Positions 6,061-9,123 of a stretch of DNA of 9,123 nucleotides are shown here, in pieces (the stretch's first letter is position 1; the number at the start of each line of letters is the position of its first letter). Made by a program: the position numbers and the translations under genes. The notes beneath the pieces are model-generated. The model was not told the DNA's origin. It worked only from the letters and a program-made list of their open reading frames with translations, and did no database searches. The DNA is from Candidatus Omnitrophota bacterium (lineage in GTDB: Bacteria; Omnitrophota; Gorgyraeia; Gygaellales; Profunditerraquicolaceae). Location of the stretch: NCBI GenBank assembly GCA_028711825.1, contig JAQTRM010000025.1, forward strand, positions 6,838 through 15,960. The letters are read 5' to 3'.

Positions 6061-7134
6061 ATGGAGATTAAACAGCTGATTCAGGAGATGGTAAAAAAAG
6101 AGGCCTCCGATCTTTTCTTCCGGGCCGGCGGTATCCCGCGCCTGCGGATTGCCGGTAAAGTTGTTCCCATGGACAGCAGGGTCTTAAGTGTTGAGGACGT
6201 GATGCTGGCGATGGAGCAGCTGGCTAATACCAAACAGTGTGAGACCTTCAGGAGCAAGCTGGATGTGGATTTTGCGGTTTACCTGGCGGAATTTAACCGC
6301 CGTTTCCGGGTAAGTATCTTTACGCAAAGGAACTGGCCTTCTATCGTTATCCGTAATGTGCGCAACAATATCGCTTCTTTCGAGGAATTAAATCTCCCGG
6401 CGGAGGCCCTGAAGAAGCTTTCCCAGGAGACGCGCGGCCTGGTTCTTTTGACCGGCAGTATGGGCAGCGGTAAATCTACTACTATCGCCAGCATGGTCGA
6501 ATACATCAATCAGAATGCAAAAAAACATATTTTAACCGTTGAAGAACCGATAGAGTTTACTTTTGAGGACAAGCAGTCTATTATCAACCAGCGGGAATTG
6601 GGGATAGACGTATCGGATTACGCGGTCGCCCTGCGCGCTTTCACCCTGCAGAGCCCGGATGTGATGTTTATCGGGAATATCCGCGATTATGATACGGTTT
6701 CCAGCGTGATGTCCGCCGCGGAGACCGGAGTCCTGGTTTTAAGTACCTTGCATACGATTAACGCCCCGCAGACCGTGGAAAGATTGATTAATATTTTTCC
6801 TCCCCATCAGCACCAGGAGGCCAGGAATCAGCTGGCTACGTTGTTAAAGGGGGTTATTTCACTGCGTCTTCTTCCGGAAAAGAACGGCCAGGGCAGAGTT
6901 CCGGCTTGCGAGATAATGCTTTTAACCTCCACCATCAGCCGCCTGATCCGCGAAGATAAGGTCCGGGAGATTCCTCAATTTATCGAGGATGGGGCGGTTT
7001 TCGGAATGCAGTCGTTTAACCAATCTTTGGTTAAATTGGTCCAGGAAGAAAAAGTTTCCCTGGAGGATGCTTCTCTTGCCGCTGATAGCCGCGAAGAATT
7101 TATGCTGGCTTTCCGGGGGATAAAGAAAGCTTAA
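6061..7134 (+). CDS. PilT/PilU-like retraction ATPase with an altered Walker B site
   Basis: Hexameric secretion ATPase family; PilT powers type IV pilus retraction at the inner membrane. The 357 residues match PilT length. Visible are the N-terminal start (KEASDLFFRAGGIPRLRI), Walker A GSMGSGKST (132-140), the Asp box with VEEPIE (160-165), the His box STLHTINAPQTVERLINIFP (228-247), and a C-terminal LIREDK block (295-300) like the AIRNLIRE region. The Walker B segment reads SPDVMFIGNIRD (198-209), where the family usually has DPDVxxxGExRD. The catalytic glutamate is therefore Asn206 (codon AAT, 6676-6678). This may be a slow, regulatory or PilU-like partner. No pilB, pilin or pilC lies nearby. 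The ATG at 6061 follows GGGAGG by 4 bases and is preferred over the in-frame TTG at 6046, which has none. Confidence 0.85.
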   Translation: MEIKQLIQEMVKKEASDLFFRAGGIPRLRIAGKVVPMDSRVLSVEDVMLAMEQLANTKQCETFRSKLDVDFAVYLAEFNRRFRVSIFTQRNWPSIVIRNVRNNIASFEELNLPAEALKKLSQETRGLVLLTGSMGSGKSTTIASMVEYINQNAKKHILTVEEPIEFTFEDKQSIINQRELGIDVSDYAVALRAFTLQSPDVMFIGNIRDYDTVSSVMSAAETGVLVLSTLHTINAPQTVERLINIFPPHQHQEARNQLATLLKGVISLRLLPEKNGQGRVPACEIMLLTSTISRLIREDKVREIPQFIEDGAVFGMQSFNQSLVKLVQEEKVSLEDASLAADSREEFMLAFRGIKKA

Positions 7135-7149
7135 GGAAATGGTATCGAG

Positions 7150-7188
7150 CCAGGTTTTTTTACCTTTATCTATACCTGGATTGTTTTT
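7150..7188 (+). terminator. Weak Rho-independent terminator after the pilT-like gene
   Basis: CCAGGT (7150-7155) pairs with ACCTGG (7174-7179), and ATTGTTTTT follows. The loop is long (18 bases) and T-rich, and a shorter inner pairing AGGT/ACCT is possible. The stem is short and the T-run has only five bases, so termination would be partial. Its position just downstream of a gene end and before a new promoter-like element supports the call. Confidence 0.4.
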
Positions 7189-7215
7189 GACAGTTGCGCG
7201 GGCGTTACCTAACAA
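7187..7215 (+). promoter_or_regulatory. Candidate prfB promoter
   Basis: TTGACA (7187-7192) is a perfect -35. The hexamer 17 bases later is TAACAA (7210-7215), only 3 of 6 to TATAAT. Transcription would begin near 7222, at the start of the first CACCCAGCGC arm. The -10 lies inside the 44-base repeat, so the second repeat copy carries the same -10 without this -35. Confidence 0.35.
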
Positions 7216-7237
7216 CAATTACACCCAGCGCTAAGAG
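7194..7237 (+). repeat. 44-base direct repeat, copy 1
   Basis: Matches 7286-7329 at 43 of 44 positions; the only difference is G7200 against A7292. It starts TTGCGC, contains the palindromic core GTTACCTAAC (7204-7213) and ends CACCCAGCGCTAAGAG, which is the 5' arm and half the loop of the leader hairpin H1. This copy of the arm has no adjacent partner and is followed at once by another H1 hairpin. Confidence 0.95.
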
Positions 7238-7363
7238 CACCTGGCCCTAAGATGTATTGGGCCAGTGTCCGCCTGTGGCGGAGAATTGCGCAGGCGTTAC
7301 CTAACAACAATTACACCCAGCGCTAAGAGGAATTGCGCTGGTGTTGCCTTCGTAGGCAAGGAG
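7238..7363 (+). promoter_or_regulatory. Structured prfB leader: two H1-H2 modules ending at the Shine-Dalgarno
   Basis: Module b: CTGGCCC (7241-7247) pairs with GGGCCAG (7259-7265) around the loop TAAGATGTATT, then TCCGCC (7268-7273) pairs with GGCGGA (7277-7282) around TGT. Module a: CACC, a bulged C and AGCGC (7314-7323) pair with GCGCTGGTG (7335-7343) around the loop TAAGAGGAATT. Then TTGCCT (7344-7349) pairs with AGGCAA (7354-7359) around TCGT, and AAGGAG (7358-7363) follows, 6 bases before the ATG. Module a lines up without gaps for 50 bases with the rpsT leader, with base-pair changes that keep the stems. H2 opens or closes right at the ribosome site, so control of translation start is plausible. 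The sensed signal is unknown. Confidence 0.7.
7286..7329 (+). repeat. 44-base direct repeat, copy 2
   Basis: Second copy, 92 bases after the first, with one substitution. Its 3' end supplies the 5' arm and loop start of the prfB-proximal hairpin H1. Its TTGCGC start can pair back into the preceding H2b sequence. Confidence 0.95.
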
Positions 7364-7369
7364 ATTATC

Positions 7370-8468
7370 ATGATTGAAGAGATTAAAGATAAGCTGGAAG
7401 AGATCGGGGTGAGGCTGGAAAATTTAAGAGGTTATCTTTGACGTCACCGAGAAGATAAAGAAAGTTGAAGACCTGAACCGGCAGATGTCGCAAGAAGGCT
7501 TCTGGGATAATTCGGAGTCTTCCACCCGGATCGTTAAAGAATTAAAGGTCCTTAAGGCGATAATCGAGCCGTGGGAGATATCATATAAGAAGTACCGGGA
7601 GCTGGAAGAACTTTTGTCCCTGGTGAAAGAAGACGACCGGGATATGCTCCTGGAGTTAAAACGTGATTCCGAAAGCCTGAATAAGGCGGCCGACCGGATG
7701 GAGTTTCATGTATTGCTGGGAGGGGATCTCGATAAGAGCAGCGCAATCCTGAGTATCAACGCCGGGGCGGGGGGGACGGAATCCTGCGATTGGGCGGGGA
7801 TGCTTTCCAGAATGTACAGCCGTTTTGCCGAAAGCCACGGCTATAGCGTGAAAACCATCGATATCCTTGCCGGTGAAGAGGCGGGGATCAAGAATGTTAC
7901 TATGTTGATCGAGGGGGCCTATGCCTTCGGTTATTTAAAAGCGGAACGCGGGGTGCACCGCCTGGTGCGTATTTCTCCGTTCGATGCCAATAAGCGCAGA
8001 CATACTTCTTTCGCTTCGGTAGATGTCATTCCGGAGATCGAGGAAGACATGGATATCAAAATTGAGGATAAAGACCTGCGCATTGATGTTTTTCGCTCAA
8101 AGGGCGCCGGAGGACAAAGTGTAAACACTACGGATTCGGCAGTCCGCATTACCCATCTGCCGAGCGGGATCGTGGTGCAGTGTCAGAATGAACGTTCACA
8201 GTTCCAGAATAAACAAACTGCTTTAAAGATACTCAAGGCACGGCTCTACGAGGCGGAGCAGAAGAAAAAAGAAGAAGAGTTGAAACAGCAGGACGCGGAT
8301 AAAAAAAGGATCGAATGGGGCAGCCAGATTCGTTCTTATGTCCTGCATCCATATAATCTGGTCAAGGATCACCGCACGGATTTTGAAACCGGTGATAGCC
8401 AGAAAGTTCTAGACGGCGGCCTGGATGATTTTATCGAGGCATTTCTTAAATTTAACGCCGGTAAATAA
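7370..8468 (+). CDS. prfB: Peptide chain release factor 2, made by +1 programmed frameshift
   Basis: Reads UGA and UAA in the ribosomal A site and triggers peptide release. Frame 1 (7370-7438) encodes 23 residues ending LENLRGYL and then meets TGA at 7439-7441. Skipping T7439 continues from GAC at 7440 through VTEKIKK to the stop at 8466-8468. The product has 365 residues, the same as E. coli RF2. The stop-recognition tripeptide SPF is at 202-204, which marks RF2 and not RF1. The peptide-release motif GGQ is at 247-249 within SKGAGGQSVN. The ATG has AAGGAG 6 bases upstream. Low RF2 lets ribosomes pause at the UGA and shift, so the gene senses its own product. The hairpin leader is a possible second control. 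secA follows after 11 bases. Confidence 0.97.
7426..7442 (+). promoter_or_regulatory. prfB programmed +1 frameshift site
   Basis: An internal Shine-Dalgarno-like AAGAGG (7426-7431) lies 4 bases before the slippery CTT (7436-7438), followed by TGA and C7442. TGAC is the poor-termination context known from other prfB genes. The tRNA slips from CTT to TTT and reading resumes at GAC. The internal site is weaker than the AGGGGG of E. coli, so shift efficiency may be lower. Confidence 0.95.
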
Positions 8469-8479
8469 GCGGGGATAAG

Positions 8480-9123
8480 ATGCTGGGGTTGATCAAAAAA
8501 GCCATTCTTAAAGGTAAACAGGATTCGATTAGGAAAAAATTTCCCGGGTTGAATATTTCTTTGCATGCCGAAATGCCCGCTCCGTCAATGAGCAAAATGG
8601 TCGAAGTGGCGCGGCTGGTAAACCTGGTGAATTCTTTCGAGGGGAAATTGAGCGTTTTAAACGATGCGCAGCTTGCCGCCAAGAGCGGTGAATTCCGGAG
8701 ATATCTGGAGAATAAATCCAATGAATTTGCGCGGGAGATAGAAGAGCTGCAGCAGGCGATGCAGAAAGTGGCAATGCCTGAAGAAAAGGAGAAACTTAAA
8801 GAGAAGCTTAAAATTACCCGCAACAAGGTATTTGCGGATATTCTGCCGGAGGCTTTCGCGGTGGTTCGGGAAGCCAGCCGCCGGACGATCGGTCTAAGGC
8901 ATTTTGACGTCCAGATCGCCGGAGGGATTATTTTGCATGAAGGTCGTATCGCGGAGATGTCTACCGGAGAAGGAAAAACCCTGGTGGCTACCCTGGCGGC
9001 TTATCTTAACGCGCTGTTGGGTAAAGGGGTGCATGTGGTAACCGTAAACGACTACCTTGCCCGGCGCGACCGGGAGTGGATGGGGCCGATTTATGAATTC
9101 CTGGGGCTTTCGGTGGGGGCGAT
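8480..9123 (+). CDS. secA: Preprotein translocase ATPase SecA, N-terminal part only
   Basis: Motor that drives unfolded preproteins through SecYEG. The 214 visible residues show the first nucleotide-binding domain: PEAFAVVREASRR (123-135), GLRHFDVQIAGG (138-149), Walker A MSTGEGKTL (160-168), and TVNDYLARRDREW (188-200) leading to FLGLSVG at the edge. The gene continues beyond the window. Compared with E. coli SecA there is an extra stretch of about 36 residues between EFRRYLE (71-77) and the PEAF block, rich in Glu, Lys and Leu and probably a helical hairpin. Similar insertions occur in Bacteroidetes SecA. The N terminus is also longer before VARLVNLVNSFE. The Shine-Dalgarno is weak (GGGG, 8471-8474), so translation may depend partly on ribosomes finishing prfB 11 bases earlier. 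Confidence 0.95.
   Translation, partial: MLGLIKKAILKGKQDSIRKKFPGLNISLHAEMPAPSMSKMVEVARLVNLVNSFEGKLSVLNDAQLAAKSGEFRRYLENKSNEFAREIEELQQAMQKVAMPEEKEKLKEKLKITRNKVFADILPEAFAVVREASRRTIGLRHFDVQIAGGIILHEGRIAEMSTGEGKTLVATLAAYLNALLGKGVHVVTVNDYLARRDREWMGPIYEFLGLSVGA

Noticed and set aside
7207..7305. Integron attC sites, since ACCTAAC fits the RYYYAAC core and recurs at 92-base spacing
   Set aside because: No matching GTTRRRY end at the right distance, no integrase, and the flanking genes are core housekeeping genes and not cassettes.
7194..7329. CRISPR array
   Set aside because: Only two repeat copies, a spacer made of a related hairpin, and no cas genes.
7238..7363. Guanidine-II type riboswitch, because two small hairpins precede the Shine-Dalgarno
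   Set aside because: That class has ACGR loops on both hairpins. Here the loops are an 11-base TAANANGWATY and a YCGT tetraloop, and the genes are not efflux or carboxylase genes.
7485..8468. Release factor gene starting at the ATG at 7485
   Set aside because: It would lose the conserved N-terminal region. The upstream 23 codons, TGA and slippery CTT are a clear prfB frameshift site.

Overview
The window is bacterial DNA of moderate GC that uses the standard bacterial code: TGA is a real stop in uvrC and the recoding stop in prfB. It carries only chromosomal genes, with no transposase, integrase, phage gene, CRISPR array, tRNA or rRNA. The gene mix suggests an uncultivated Gram-negative lineage of the Omnitrophota type. 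It includes a PEGA-domain protein beside a membrane glycosyltransferase, a lone PilT-like ATPase, a very short UvrC, and a SecA with an inserted helical segment. That placement is inferred from remembered protein style and has low to moderate confidence.

Layout: rpsT (ribosomal protein S20) lies on the minus strand at the left edge and is divergent from everything else. On the plus strand a tightly packed run follows: murJ (lipid II flippase), a short uvrC (nucleotide excision repair), a one-domain ogt-type alkyltransferase, a membrane-anchored PEGA protein and a multi-pass family 2 glycosyltransferase. These genes overlap or nearly touch, so they probably form one operon driven from the divergent promoter region. 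A pilT-like ATPase comes next after 83 bases that contain a good extended -10 promoter. After a 235-base intergenic region come prfB (release factor 2, with the classic +1 frameshift at an in-frame TGA) and the start of secA.

The most interesting part is not a gene. The leaders of rpsT and prfB, at opposite ends of the window and on opposite strands, share one RNA architecture. It consists of a stem of about 9 bp with a single bulged C and an 11-base loop, then a 6-bp stem with a tetraloop, then directly the Shine-Dalgarno sequence. Four copies of the first hairpin can be found. Their loops fit TAANANGWATY, while their stems differ by compensating changes. All four are in the sense strand of the downstream translation gene. 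I do not recognise this as a named RNA family. It is either a new cis-regulatory RNA linked to translation genes or a structured dispersed repeat family lying in leaders.

Functionally, the window combines cell envelope building (murJ, glycosyltransferase, PEGA protein, secA), DNA repair (uvrC, ogt), translation (rpsT, prfB) and surface pilus motor activity (pilT-like). Notable protein oddities are a 414-residue UvrC without its linker region and HhH tail, an Asn in place of the Walker B glutamate of the PilT-like ATPase, and a Gln in place of a conserved MurJ aspartate.
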